Below, piece after piece: positions 1 to 6,631 of a stretch of DNA of 36,538 nt; position 1 is the stretch's first letter, and each line of letters starts with the position of its first letter. Location of the stretch: positions 1 through 36,538 of IMG/VR virus record IMGVR_UViG_3300046698_000387; one strand, 5' to 3'. The notes below the pieces were generated by a model. That model did no database searches and had not been told where the DNA came from. It saw only the letters and a program-made list of their open reading frames with translations. Source of the DNA: a virus. The position numbers and the translations under genes are program-made.

Positions 1-30
1 AACGGGCTGAGACCACCATGTCTATTTCCT
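1..30. repeat. Terminal redundancy, left copy
   Basis: These 30 bases are identical to 36509-36538. The copy at the right end runs straight on into the start of the next gene (ATG at 36527 equals ATG at 18). This is the signature of a circular molecule cut open with a short assembly overlap, although a very short genuine terminal repeat cannot be excluded from sequence alone. Confidence 0.95.
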
Positions 31-935
31 TGCTTTCCCACGTGGCGGCGGCTTCGGCGGCCGGCGGAAATATCACAACTGGGGCAATCAACACGTCCGG
101 GGCCTTTCTGATTGCGGCGCATGTCGTTTGGCAATCGACTGCGACAAGCCCGGTGTTTGCCGATTCTCTTGGGAATACGTGGTTGCAGGTTCCCTCCCAA
201 ACCGAAAACGGCGTGGGGACGCTGTTCTATTCGATCTTCCCGAAAACCGGGGCGGGGCATACCTTCTCTATTTCCGCCTCAAACCTGTCCTATGGTGCTC
301 TCTGCGTGGCGGCTTTCTCGGAAGCCGGCTATACGGCTTCGCTCGATCAGTCGAGCGGGGCGGGCTCATCTGGTTCGGTTGCAACTTTTCAGCCTGGTAG
401 CGTGACTCCTACGGTAAACGGGGAAGTGCTCATCACGGGAATCGCCTTTGGGGGTTCTGCCTCCGCGATGAGCATAGATTCGGGCTTTGCCATTACCGAT
501 TTCAGGCCAAATGTCCCGGGGGATTCCTATGGTTGCTCGTTGGCCTACATGGTACAGCCCGCGGCGGCGGCGGTTAACCCGACCTGGACGGCAACGAGCG
601 GGAGCATGGCGCTTCCGGTTTCAAGCATTGCCACTTTTAAGGTGTTCCTGAACATTGCGAATGCGCGCGTTTACCAGTCGGCCTTTGAAATCGTGGCGTT
701 GGGAAACCCCTATGCGCAGGTTTCGCAATCGGCCTTTGAAATCGTGGCGTTGGGAAACCCCTATGCGCAGGTTTCGCAATCGGCGCTCGAATTGGTTGTG
801 ATACCGGGGCCGACTCCGGTTATTCCGCTCATCGGCGTGCAAATCATCTTCCGGGGCGTGAAGCGATCGCCGGATAGTACCTCTGAACCCCTCGAAGAGG
901 TTCAAGAGGCTCCGCACGTCCAAAAAGCGGTATAG
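18..935 (+). CDS. Phage adhesin/fibre-like structural protein with 17-residue tandem repeat
   Basis: A 305-residue protein rich in Gly, Ser, Ala and Thr with beta-strand character over residues 1-210, as in phage fibre or surface proteins. Residues about 214-256 carry the repeating pattern 'QVSQSAFEIVALGNPYA', whose two perfect copies are also identical at DNA level. This 'ARVxQSAxEIV' signature is known from C-terminal parts of phage receptor-binding proteins. The C-terminal 'GVQIIFRGVKRSP' resembles the last strand of the jelly-roll proteins elsewhere in this genome. It starts 8 nt after the stop of the adhesin-like gene at 35508-36518 across the circular join, so the two probably share an mRNA. 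The exact role is inferred. Confidence 0.75.
   Translation: MSISLLSHVAAASAAGGNITTGAINTSGAFLIAAHVVWQSTATSPVFADSLGNTWLQVPSQTENGVGTLFYSIFPKTGAGHTFSISASNLSYGALCVAAFSEAGYTASLDQSSGAGSSGSVATFQPGSVTPTVNGEVLITGIAFGGSASAMSIDSGFAITDFRPNVPGDSYGCSLAYMVQPAAAAVNPTWTATSGSMALPVSSIATFKVFLNIANARVYQSAFEIVALGNPYAQVSQSAFEIVALGNPYAQVSQSALELVVIPGPTPVIPLIGVQIIFRGVKRSPDSTSEPLEEVQEAPHVQKAV
678..779 (+). repeat. Perfect 51-bp tandem duplication
   Basis: Bases 678-728 and 729-779 are identical 51-mers, equal to 17 codons and in frame inside the fibre-like gene. The lack of any silent difference points to a recent duplication by slippage or unequal crossover, which would lengthen the repeat domain. Confidence 0.95.
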
Positions 936-942
936 TCGGTTC
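931..942 (+). promoter_or_regulatory. -10 box TATAGT, leaderless spacing
   Basis: TATAGT (931-936) overlaps the stop codon of the preceding gene and is followed by 6 nt and an ATG at 943. This is the same geometry as the other leaderless promoters in the window. Confidence 0.5.
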
Positions 943-1209
943 ATGCGGTGTCCGACGTGGCCTAGTAAACCAGACGCGCTTCCGTTAGGTAACTCTACTT
1001 CCCTAGAACAGAAGCCTCCGCAACGCTCCTACAGTATGATCGAAGTGCGCTATCGGGACGGCCAAACTGAGACCTTCCCGCCCGATTACCGCTTTGCCTC
1101 AGACGGAGCGGACGCGCGTGTCCTATGGGTCTTAGACGCAGTAGGGCCGGTCTACAGGCGGCTTATGGGGCTGGTGGAAAGCATCAGCCTGAAAGAGGTC
1201 GCGGCGTAA
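943..1209 (+). CDS. Small protein of unknown function
   Basis: An 88-residue protein if started at ATG 943, which lies 6 nt after the TATAGT box. A second ATG at 1036 would give 57 residues, and the region after it looks more protein-like: a short beta-rich start (MIEVRYRDGQTETF) followed by a helix. The first 31 residues are Pro/Ser-rich and could be untranslated leader. The stop TAA overlaps the ATG of the L,D-transpeptidase-like gene, so the two are translationally coupled. No family recognised. Confidence 0.55.
   Translation: MRCPTWPSKPDALPLGNSTSLEQKPPQRSYSMIEVRYRDGQTETFPPDYRFASDGADARVLWVLDAVGPVYRRLMGLVESISLKEVAA
1109..1124 (-). repeat. Dispersed 16-bp motif (minus orientation)
   Basis: CGGACGCGCGTGTCCT is the reverse complement of AGGACACGCGCGTCCG. 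It lies inside a coding region in a reading frame unlike most other copies. Confidence 0.7.
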
Positions 1210-1598
1210 TGTGGACCTATGAGCAATCGACGGGTAAGCTCTACCACTTCAATGAACTGGTGGGTATGGGCTATTCGGGGCACCTGGACGGCAAGAACAA
1301 TCCGGCGGCGCAAAATGAGCCTGACACGGGGCCGCTTCCCGAAGGAACCTACACGATAGGGCCGTCCTTCGATTCCCCGACGCATGGGCCGGTTGCAATG
1401 CGGCTGACTCCAGACCCGGAAAACCAGATGTTTGGGCGCGCTGGCTTCCTGATGCACGGGGATTCGATCATTCATCCCGGTATGGCGTCCCTCGGCTGCA
1501 TAATCCAAATGCGGGCGGTACGTGAGGCGGTATCCGCTTCAATGGATAAGTCCCTGGTGGTTGTGGCTGCTATAGCGGCGGCAAGGGGGCAAGCGTGA
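1209..1598 (+). CDS. L,D-transpeptidase-like (DUF2778-type) cell-wall enzyme
   Basis: A 129-residue protein with the layout of the DUF2778/Tlde1-like branch of the YkuD fold. 'GPLPEGTYTIG' occurs near residues 39-49, then 'GFLMHGDS' near residue 77 and 'ASLGCIIQ' near residue 91. The His and Cys of the last two motifs fit the catalytic pair of L,D-transpeptidases. Such enzymes act on peptidoglycan cross-bridges, so a role in entry or lysis is plausible. ATG 1209 was chosen because it overlaps the previous stop (TAATG) and removes an upstream extension without similarity. The family assignment is from motif memory. Confidence 0.75.
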   Translation: MWTYEQSTGKLYHFNELVGMGYSGHLDGKNNPAAQNEPDTGPLPEGTYTIGPSFDSPTHGPVAMRLTPDPENQMFGRAGFLMHGDSIIHPGMASLGCIIQMRAVREAVSASMDKSLVVVAAIAAARGQA

Positions 1599-1756
1599 GG
1601 TTGCCTGGTCATGTCGGTGGTACGCGCGTCTACAGCTTGAAGGCGAAAGCGGCGGTTGTACGTGGCGCTCGGCGCGGCGGGCAGGTTGCGAACACGAAAC
1701 GGAAGGTCAAGTACGGTGTGGTGTCGTTTCTAGCGGCGGCAAGAAGGCAAGGTTGA
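1595..1756 (+). CDS. Small basic protein, unknown
   Basis: A 53-residue Arg/Lys-rich protein starting at GTG 1595, which overlaps the previous stop as GTGA. Its stop (1754-1756) directly abuts the ATG of the next gene. It keeps an open frame exactly between two clear genes, which supports translation. It could bind nucleic acid or membrane. The motif-like stretch near 1620-1633 ('tacgcgcgtcta') is too degenerate to count as a dispersed-motif copy. Confidence 0.6.
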   Translation: MRLPGHVGGTRVYSLKAKAAVVRGARRGGQVANTKRKVKYGVVSFLAAARRQG

Positions 1757-2299
1757 ATGTACCAGTGGCGCGGTAACGGCTTAGGCGATCTCGTTTCCTC
1801 CATTGCGGCCGCAATCACGCAAATGGAAAATGCGAATCCGGCGCTGAACAATCCGGGGAATCTGACCGTACCGGGCACGGGGAAGCTCGCCAGCTATCCC
1901 GATCTCGCGACGGGGGAAGCGGCGCTCGACAACCAAATTCAATTGAACATCAATCGAGGGCTGAACCTGGAACAGTTCTTCGGTGGTGAGCCGGGGGTGT
2001 ATGCGGGGTACGCTCCGGCGCCGTCTGCGGCTTGCGGCGGCGGCTGCACGGGCAACAATCCAAGCAACTACGCCAATTTCGTAGCGGGGCAGATTGGGGC
2101 GGACACGTCAACTCCGCTTTCGCAACTTCAAGCGGGGGCATCCGGGGCATCTACGGACTTCTCAGGGGCGCTTGCGGACCTCTCTGGCGATTCAACCGAT
2201 ACCAGCGTCTCCGATTCCTCCGGCGGCATTTCCTCCACTGTTCTCATTGCTCTTGCGGCGGCGGCGGTGGGGCTGGCAGTGTGGGCGGCGGCGGCTTAG
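1757..2299 (+). CDS. Membrane-anchored lysozyme-like virion protein (P5-like)
   Basis: A 180-residue protein with three parts. Residues 1-10 are the tag MYQWRGNGLG seen on several proteins here. Residues about 25-125 match the small phage peptidoglycan-hydrolase-like family: 'NNPGNLT', then 'YPDLATGEAALDNQI', 'RGLNLEQFF', 'YAGYAP', 'NNPSNYANFVAGQ' and 'TPLSQL'. That family is often annotated as structural protein P5 or a lysozyme-like virion protein. Residues 160-180 form a hydrophobic C-terminal anchor rich in Ala, Leu and Val. The position beside an L,D-transpeptidase-like gene supports wall penetration. Its stop overlaps the stop of the convergent minus-strand gene. Confidence 0.75.
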   Translation: MYQWRGNGLGDLVSSIAAAITQMENANPALNNPGNLTVPGTGKLASYPDLATGEAALDNQIQLNINRGLNLEQFFGGEPGVYAGYAPAPSAACGGGCTGNNPSNYANFVAGQIGADTSTPLSQLQAGASGASTDFSGALADLSGDSTDTSVSDSSGGISSTVLIALAAAAVGLAVWAAAA

Positions 2300-2760
2300 G
2301 CGTCGATCAGTATCACTTCCCGCACGGTGACGCCGGGGTCTTTGCGGGCTTTCATCTTGCGAAGTAGGGCGCGGGCTTCCTCTAACTTTGCATCATTCTT
2401 GACGCGGGCGGCGGCGGCTTTTCCAAGCATCCAGCAATAAGTACGCACGCTGCTGATATTCGCATCCAGCAACTTAACCCTTTTGCCTTTGTATCCCGTG
2501 ATGATTACGGGTAGATGCTCGAATCCTGGTAGCAGGAATTGGGCGCGCTGCTCGGCGGCTTGCTTGCGGCGCTCTGCCACGATGCCATGACGATAGAAGT
2601 CTTTCAAGAGGATCGCGCTTAGGGCTTCGGCAAATTCGTCCCGGTCCTGGTACATCGTTTCCGCTATCTGAATCGCGGGCGTTTTCGGGTAAAGGATTAG
2701 GGCCGTTTGGATCGCTTCGCGGGCCTCTTTTAAGGTGTCAGAATGGAGTGGCCGCTCCAT
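2296..2760 (-). CDS. Conserved small helical protein, paralogue of 34935-35384
   Basis: A 154-residue mostly helical, basic protein. Its centre 'QFLLPGFEHLP' matches 'QLALPGFENLP' of the minus-strand protein at 34935-35240, and the upstream 'AIQIAETMYQDRDEFAE' matches 'VRKIAESIYESEAEMLE' at 35241-35384, so the two loci are paralogues. The paralogue begins at the position equivalent to ATG 2760, so I prefer that start; an in-frame ATG at 2802 would add 14 residues. The stop TAA (2296-2298) overlaps the TAG of the convergent gene (2297-2299). It is alone on this strand inside a plus-strand block, like a separately acquired gene. Function unknown; a DNA-binding regulator is possible. Confidence 0.7.
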   Translation of the reverse strand: MERPLHSDTLKEAREAIQTALILYPKTPAIQIAETMYQDRDEFAEALSAILLKDFYRHGIVAERRKQAAEQRAQFLLPGFEHLPVIITGYKGKRVKLLDANISSVRTYCWMLGKAAAARVKNDAKLEEARALLRKMKARKDPGVTVREVILIDA

Positions 2761-2889
2761 TGTGTAGCTTTTTCGCAACGGTCTGCTATCATCGGTTTGC
2801 ATCTTGAGAAACCATCCTTTCTCGGTGCCGGGGTCCGTGCCGTTTCAGCGGTGCGGACTCCATTATTGTAACCCTCTCCCCTCTTGCGG

Positions 2890-2898
2890 TGCTACTAT
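2890..2898 (+). promoter_or_regulatory. Extended -10 promoter TGCTACTAT
   Basis: TG-C-TACTAT lies 19 nt before the ATG at 2918, leaving a short leader that includes 'cgaggt', a weak ribosome site. It is the first promoter for plus-strand transcription after the minus-strand gene. Confidence 0.45.
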
Positions 2899-2917
2899 CG
2901 AAATCGAGGTATCACAC

Positions 2918-3328
2918 ATGAACATCGGTAGTCTTTTCAGCTCCATCGGCCACAAGATCGCTACGCTTTTCGGCTCTCATCAAGCCGTGATTCAAGCCGT
3001 GCTTTTGGACGCGCAAGAGGCGGTTGGCGCCGCCAAGTCGGTAGCCGCGGCGTTGAACGAACCCGCGAGCTTTCAGACGGTGCTTGGCGGCGTCTCGGAC
3101 GGTTTGAGTAAGGTCTCGGCTACTGTCACGGCGGAAGCATCGGCGGAAACGCTGACGCAACACGCTTCGGATATCACGGCCCTGGTCGCGGGCCTGTTCC
3201 AGACCACAACTGATGTGGGCGTGAAAAGCGCGATCACGAAAACGGCCATTGGTACGGCTCTCATCAAGGTCAACGCGGTAGTTGGCGCCCTTGAGACGGC
3301 GGCAACGGCGGCAAGCCCCACGGCATAA
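2918..3328 (+). CDS. Ala-rich helical protein, unknown
   Basis: A 136-residue protein almost entirely predicted as amphipathic helix (Ala, Val, Thr and Leu rich, no Cys). ATG 2918 is preferred because it follows the TGCTACTAT promoter and a purine-rich leader; upstream in-frame sequence lies across the promoter. It leads a run of four small plus-strand genes (2918-4025). Composition suggests a coiled-coil or scaffold-like virion protein, but no family is recognised. Confidence 0.65.
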   Translation: MNIGSLFSSIGHKIATLFGSHQAVIQAVLLDAQEAVGAAKSVAAALNEPASFQTVLGGVSDGLSKVSATVTAEASAETLTQHASDITALVAGLFQTTTDVGVKSAITKTAIGTALIKVNAVVGALETAATAASPTA

Positions 3329-3334
3329 CCTCCC

Positions 3335-3514
3335 ATGGCGGTTCAACTTCAACTTCCGGCAGTGGTGGAACCTGTACCGCTGCCGGAATACGTCAAGGGC
3401 AAACTGGAGGGGCTGGAGTACCGCATAATCGCCCGCAATGCCAAGAGGGCCTGGCGGAATGCGAGACGCCGTATCCGGCTCCAGTCAAAGCAGGGGAAGG
3501 CGGCAACGGAGTGA
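3335..3514 (+). CDS. Small protein with basic helix
   Basis: A 59-residue ORF starting at ATG 3335, 6 nt after the previous stop. Residues 1-20 are Pro/Val rich; residues 28-52 form a strongly basic helix with many Arg and Lys. The stop overlaps the GTG start of the next gene (GTGA), indicating coupling. Possibly nucleic-acid or capsid-interior binding; inferred from charge only. Confidence 0.6.
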   Translation: MAVQLQLPAVVEPVPLPEYVKGKLEGLEYRIIARNAKRAWRNARRRIRLQSKQGKAATE

Positions 3515-3708
3515 AGCGGGCTTGGCTCGGCCTTTGTTTCCTTGTGATCCCTGCGCCGGCCAAAATCACTTGGACTACGGCGGCGGCGGTTTCGACCATC
3601 GCCGTCAACGTCCTGGATATCAAAACGACTGCCACAAAGGCGGTGAAGGCTGCTAAGGCAGTCAAAAAGGGTACGGTAAAAGCGGCTCGAAAAGTCGCGG
3701 GGAAGTAG
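3511..3708 (+). CDS. Small membrane-targeted basic protein
   Basis: A 65-residue protein starting at GTG 3511. An N-terminal hydrophobic stretch (AWLGLCFLVIPAPA) looks like a signal or membrane segment. A Lys/Ala-rich tail follows with repeated KAVKAAK-type helix, similar in style to histone-like tails. It overlaps the preceding gene by 4 nt. Function unknown. Confidence 0.6.
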   Translation: MKRAWLGLCFLVIPAPAKITWTTAAAVSTIAVNVLDIKTTATKAVKAAKAVKKGTVKAARKVAGK

Positions 3709-3716
3709 GACAGAAA

Positions 3717-4025
3717 ATGGACGTAACGGGCGGTTTGGCTGATGCGGTAAACAAGATCAAGGCGGCGCTTCCGGGGCTGGTGGCGTCGGGGAATGCGGAC
3801 GCGGCGGCGCTTCTGAGTCAGGCGCAAGCGGCGATTCAATCGGAAATTGACCGAATGGAAGCGGACGGCGAAAAACTGGTTACGGCGATTTCTGTGGCGC
3901 TCGATCGGGCAACGGCGCAACTCGCAAACGAATTTCAGATGGCCCTGAACCGATTGGACGGTGCCACTGTGACGGCTACCATCAAACTGGCTTCGGATCA
4001 TTCCGAGCCCAAAACCTCCGCTTGA
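3717..4025 (+). CDS. Coiled-coil protein, unknown
   Basis: A 102-residue Ala-rich protein with a continuous predicted amphipathic helix from about residue 5 to 85. The ribosome site 'aggacag' lies upstream of ATG 3717. It is the last gene of the plus-strand block before a convergent intergenic region. Similar helical proteins serve as scaffolds or minor virion proteins in phages; this is inference only. Confidence 0.6.
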   Translation: MDVTGGLADAVNKIKAALPGLVASGNADAAALLSQAQAAIQSEIDRMEADGEKLVTAISVALDRATAQLANEFQMALNRLDGATVTATIKLASDHSEPKTSA

Positions 4026-4111
4026 CGCCTTCTGTGAGCGGTGGTAGAGTCTTCTTCAAGCGATTGCATGAATTCCTCTGACTTAATGGACGCGCGGTTA
4101 GACATCGAGGG

Positions 4112-4127
4112 AGGACACGCGCGTCCG
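4112..4127 (+). repeat. Dispersed 16-bp motif
   Basis: AGGACACGCGCGTCCG, matching the consensus at 15 of 16 positions, in the non-coding convergent region. Confidence 0.75.
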
Positions 4128-4151
4128 CCTTCTTCCTAAACCTCTACAGGT

Positions 4152-4165
4152 AGGACATGTGTCCG
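4152..4165 (+). repeat. Shortened variant of the dispersed motif
   Basis: AGGACATGTGTCCG keeps both arms (GGACA and TGTCC) but has a centre 2 bp shorter. It lies 24 bp after the full copy at 4112. Confidence 0.5.
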
Positions 4166-4364
4166 CCTATACCACTTAAGTCCTTTTATCTTAATACGCC
4201 TTTCTCTATCTCTTCACTTTTGTTTCGCTTCACTTTCGCCCCTATTTCGCCTTTTCGCAAATTTCCCCGCTCGAGTCCCTCCAGCGGGCCTCCAGCGTCA
4301 CAACAGGCAGTTTTCCCCTCCGGTGTCTTCTAAAAGTGAATCTAGGGCCGTTTCCGCCTCAAGG

Positions 4365-4535
4365 CTATAGGCTGTAGACGGTATCGCCCCACTCGTTTTG
4401 GACTAACGCGCGGCCTTTGGGGGAATTGGGCTTGACGATCTGGGCTTGACGGATAGCGGTTTCGAGCGAAGGGGTTGAGCCGGCGGGGAGCCAATCTGGG
4501 GAGATAGCAGGGCAAAAGTACCAGACCCAGTACAT
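4365..4535 (-). CDS. Small protein, unknown
   Basis: A 56-residue protein starting MYWVWYFCPA; it contains an aromatic N-terminus, 'ETAIRQAQIVKPN' and a C-terminal 'EWGDTVYSL'. Its ATG overlaps the stop of the preceding minus-strand gene (TAATG), so it is coupled to it. It is the last gene of the long minus-strand block. No family recognised. Confidence 0.6.
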   Translation of the reverse strand: MYWVWYFCPAISPDWLPAGSTPSLETAIRQAQIVKPNSPKGRALVQNEWGDTVYSL

Positions 4536-4705
4536 TACTGGACCTCGGCGGCTAGGATTGCATCGGCTCTAGCTCTCAGGAACGCAAGGCGGTCCTTGCT
4601 CCATTTTTGAAAGTGCTGGGAACCGGTATCGTTCGGCCAGCGGTTCAGGCGGGGGTTATTTTGGTGCTGCACTTCTGGGCGCACACGTGGTCTACCTGGC
4701 TTCAT
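4535..4705 (-). CDS. Small basic protein, unknown
   Basis: A 56-residue Arg/Gln/Asn-rich protein (starting MKPGRPRVRP) with a helical C-terminal half ending 'ADAILAAEVQ'. It begins 4 nt after the stop of the exported-protein gene and overlaps the following gene by one base. Probably nucleic-acid-associated given its charge, but nothing diagnostic is seen. Confidence 0.55.
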   Translation of the reverse strand: MKPGRPRVRPEVQHQNNPRLNRWPNDTGSQHFQKWSKDRLAFLRARADAILAAEVQ

Positions 4706-4708
4706 GGC

Positions 4709-5107
4709 TCAGTAACACTCTTCCTGTCCACCAGAGAGCGCCCATCCCGATGTGGCACCACTGGAACTTAAACGAAAATACCATCCTGGTGGAACGATGA
4801 AAGTGACAGGCCAGTAAGTGGCTAATCCAACAAAGGTTCCCGGCCCGGTGCCTGCCGAATTCCAGGGCGCGCCTTCGATCTGAATGGATACGGCAGTCAT
4901 ATCGATGGCGTCATAGGTTAGGCGGAAGGCTACGCAGGGGACTCCCAGCGATGTATTGGCGTGCGTGGGGCCGGTCGCGGCGCTCGTGTACGGGTCTGTC
5001 CACTGGCAGTCCGGTGGGCCTTGCCCAAAGCACGGCGCCGCTAGGAGAAGAATCGTTGCGAGAAGGCAGATCTTTGTGAAAAGGGAAAGGGCTGTTGAGA
5101 GCTTCAT
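4709..5107 (-). CDS. Exported protein with signal peptide, unknown
   Basis: A 132-residue protein with a clear N-terminal signal peptide: a Lys near the start, the hydrophobic core 'LATILLLAAP' and a likely signal-peptidase site after 'CFG' near residue 28. The mature part is beta-rich with Cys near both ends (DCQW near residue 33, EECY at the C-terminus), which could form a disulphide. A TATAAT box lies exactly 6 nt upstream of the ATG, so the mRNA should be leaderless and independent of the block before it. Possibly a cell-surface or exclusion protein; that is a guess. Confidence 0.7.
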   Translation of the reverse strand: MKLSTALSLFTKICLLATILLLAAPCFGQGPPDCQWTDPYTSAATGPTHANTSLGVPCVAFRLTYDAIDMTAVSIQIEGAPWNSAGTGPGTFVGLATYWPVTFIVPPGWYFRLSSSGATSGWALSGGQEECY

Positions 5108-5119
5108 GGAGCCATTATA
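5108..5119 (-). promoter_or_regulatory. Leaderless promoter, TATAAT + 6 nt
   Basis: On the minus strand a perfect TATAAT (5114-5119) is followed by 6 nt and the ATG at 5107. No -35 element is visible. It lies just after the stop of the preceding gene at 5126. Confidence 0.7.
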
Positions 5120-5125
5120 GGCCCG

Positions 5126-5317
5126 CTAGAGTTCTTGGAGGGCGCGGCGGCGGGCGGATTCGATGTTTCCCGATTGCATAGTAGCAATGACCGTAAGGGC
5201 CGCATAAAGGCGTTTGATTGTTCCCGCATCCCGGTCGGCTCCGGTTCGCCAGTGAGCAAGCGCCTTCTCTTGGGCTTCGATCACGCGCGATAGGCGGCAC
5301 TCTTCATCTGTCGGCAT
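5126..5317 (-). CDS. Small helical protein, unknown
   Basis: A 63-residue, mostly helical protein (MPTDEECRLS start). It begins inside the last codons of the zinc-ribbon gene (14-nt overlap), typical of this compact block. No domain recognised. Confidence 0.6.
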   Translation of the reverse strand: MPTDEECRLSRVIEAQEKALAHWRTGADRDAGTIKRLYAALTVIATMQSGNIESARRRALQEL

Positions 5318-5450
5318 TTTGCACCTTCTCTTCGAGGTGTCCGCAATCCGAGCACGCGCGGGCGGTTTCAGCGGTCTGTGGATCGGGGCTCCATGCCGGC
5401 ATGGCTTTCTTGCCGCATTTGGGGCAGAGGGCGGGAAGGCGTTCAGGCAT
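5304..5450 (-). CDS. Small zinc-ribbon protein
   Basis: A 48-residue protein with two CxxC knuckles: 'CPKCGKK' at residues 9-15 and 'CSDCGH' at about 33-38. This is the usual pattern of a small phage zinc ribbon. It overlaps the genes on both sides by 8 and 14 nt. Zinc binding is inferred from the motif; the partner is unknown. Confidence 0.65.
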   Translation of the reverse strand: MPERLPALCPKCGKKAMPAWSPDPQTAETARACSDCGHLEEKVQNADR

Positions 5451-5742
5451 TGTCGCGTTCCCATTCTTCGGAGCTTTGGCGCTTGCGAATGAGCTTGGCG
5501 GCTTCCCGTCCTATGTTCTTGTCTCCGCGCTTGGTGAAGCGGTCGCAGATTTGGGCGCACGCTTCCCGCTCGTCTTCCCTGGTGGCGATAGACGGCTTGG
5601 CGATGGCTTCCAAGGCGGCGGCAATGCGCTTCATGGCGTTCAATTGGTCTATTGCCAGCGCCTTTATCTCGGCCACTACGGGGGATTCTAAGGGCGGGAC
5701 ATAATGCAATCGCCGCGCCTTTGCGGTTTTTTTGTCTGTCAT
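5443..5742 (-). CDS. Helical protein, unknown
   Basis: A 99-residue charged helical protein with a central coiled-coil-like segment (IDQLNAMKRIAAALEAIA) and a basic C-terminus. ATG 5742 overlaps the previous stop as ATGA and is preceded by 'GGGAG'. Function unknown; its position in the minus-strand block suggests an early role. Confidence 0.65.
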   Translation of the reverse strand: MTDKKTAKARRLHYVPPLESPVVAEIKALAIDQLNAMKRIAAALEAIAKPSIATREDEREACAQICDRFTKRGDKNIGREAAKLIRKRQSSEEWERDNA

Positions 5743-6359
5743 TGTTGGCGCTCCCAAGGCCCAATCCAGCCACGCTGCAAGGCTCCGATCAGAAGGGTAG
5801 AAGTTGCGTCCTGCTGTGGCCCATCTCCCCACTGTACCCCTGCTTCTTTCAAACCGTCTCGAACGATCTTGACGACTTCGACGAAGGCTTGGTTGAAGGG
5901 AATTGGCTGAGCGGGGCGCGTGGCCGGCGCGGGCTGCGTTCGGGGCATCGGGCCGTATGTGCCGGTTCCCTTCTGGTCAAAAAGGCGGGGCTGGGCGGCG
6001 GGTTGCGTGGAGGGCATCTCTCGCACCCTCGTGGCGCGCTTACGTCCTGGTACGGCAAGGGGCGCAACGGGGACGGCCTCGGCTTCTTTGGTGGCTCGTT
6101 CTTTTTCAGTTGCGGGCGATAGCGTCATTTCGATATAGGGCAGTCCTCCTTCGGATCCTACGCGCTTGGTAATCCAAAGCGTTTCGCCTGGTTGCAAGTC
6201 GAGGAGGTTTAGCCGGGTTGCGTCTGAGGTATTCAGAACGAGGTCGCGGCCGTCCGTGGTCAAGTAATGGACCTGTCCGGCGTCGGGGTTGTAGTCGCCC
6301 TGGGAGTCCTGGAGGGCTACCAGTTGCGGGATGTTTGGTGCAAACTGAAACTTCATCAT
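5739..6359 (-). CDS. Possible OB-fold-like DNA-binding protein with Pro-rich linker
   Basis: A 206-residue protein with three regions. Residues 1-95 are beta-rich ('GQVHYLTTDGRDLVLN', 'LQPGETLWITKR') and look like a small OB-like or beta-barrel domain. Residues about 100-150 form a Pro/Ala/Arg-rich linker. Residues 155-206 form a helical C-terminal domain ending 'GWIGPWERQQ'. This layout is seen in phage single-strand-binding-like proteins, but no diagnostic motif is present. The start follows a repeated junction (6357-6378) supplying GGAGG 8 nt upstream; an adjacent in-frame ATG at 6356 would remove one residue. Confidence 0.6.
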   Translation of the reverse strand: MMKFQFAPNIPQLVALQDSQGDYNPDAGQVHYLTTDGRDLVLNTSDATRLNLLDLQPGETLWITKRVGSEGGLPYIEMTLSPATEKERATKEAEAVPVAPLAVPGRKRATRVREMPSTQPAAQPRLFDQKGTGTYGPMPRTQPAPATRPAQPIPFNQAFVEVVKIVRDGLKEAGVQWGDGPQQDATSTLLIGALQRGWIGPWERQQ

Positions 6360-6378
6360 CTCCATATCCTCCATGCCA
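6357..6378 (-). repeat. Start-associated junction repeat, type M, copy 1
   Basis: On the minus strand TGGCATGGAGGATATGGAGATG supplies a GGAGG ribosome site 8 nt before the third ATG. The same 22 bases occur at 6608-6629 and 6839-6860. Confidence 0.85.
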
Positions 6379-6379
6379 G

Positions 6380-6610
6380 TCAGGGCTTGTCTGTTGTCGC
6401 CCCAAGGGCGTCCATGACTTCATCCATCGAAACGGTCGCGGTGCGGCTTTTGTAGTGCATCTTGAAGGCTTTGATATTCTCCCCAATCACGATAAACTCC
6501 AGCACGGTCGTATCGGCTGCGCTATCTGGAATGGTCAAGCCAAAAGTTTGGCCGATTGTCTCGCGTGCGGCGATACAAAGTGCGGCCAGAATTGCCGTTC
6601 TGCGTTTCAT
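6380..6610 (-). CDS. Small protein with hydrophobic N-terminus, unknown
   Basis: A 76-residue protein; residues 3-17 (RRTAILAALCIAARE) could be a weak membrane or signal segment, followed by a mixed alpha/beta region. The start was placed at the ATG that sits 8 nt after GGAGG in the junction repeat; an earlier ATG in the same frame would add MEDME. No family recognised. Confidence 0.55.
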   Translation of the reverse strand: MKRRTAILAALCIAARETIGQTFGLTIPDSAADTTVLEFIVIGENIKAFKMHYKSRTATVSMDEVMDALGATTDKP

Positions 6611-6629
6611 CTCCATATCCTCCATGCCA
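6608..6629 (-). repeat. Start-associated junction repeat, type M, copy 2
   Basis: Identical to the 22 bases at 6357-6378. Similarity with copy 1 extends a further ~10 bases into the preceding gene's 3' end (shared 'agggcttgt'). Confidence 0.85.
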
Positions 6630-6631
6630 CT

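Larger units (their letters stand above)
4026..4364. other. Convergent intergenic region with pyrimidine-rich tract and two motif copies
   Basis: About 340 bp lie between the ends of the plus-strand block (4025) and the minus-strand block (4365). It holds dispersed-motif copies at 4112-4127 and 4152-4165. From about 4166 to 4270 follows a strongly pyrimidine-biased, less GC-rich tract; on the other strand this reads as spaced GCGAAA-like units. No convincing gene is seen. It could serve transcription termination, replication or packaging. Confidence 0.6.
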
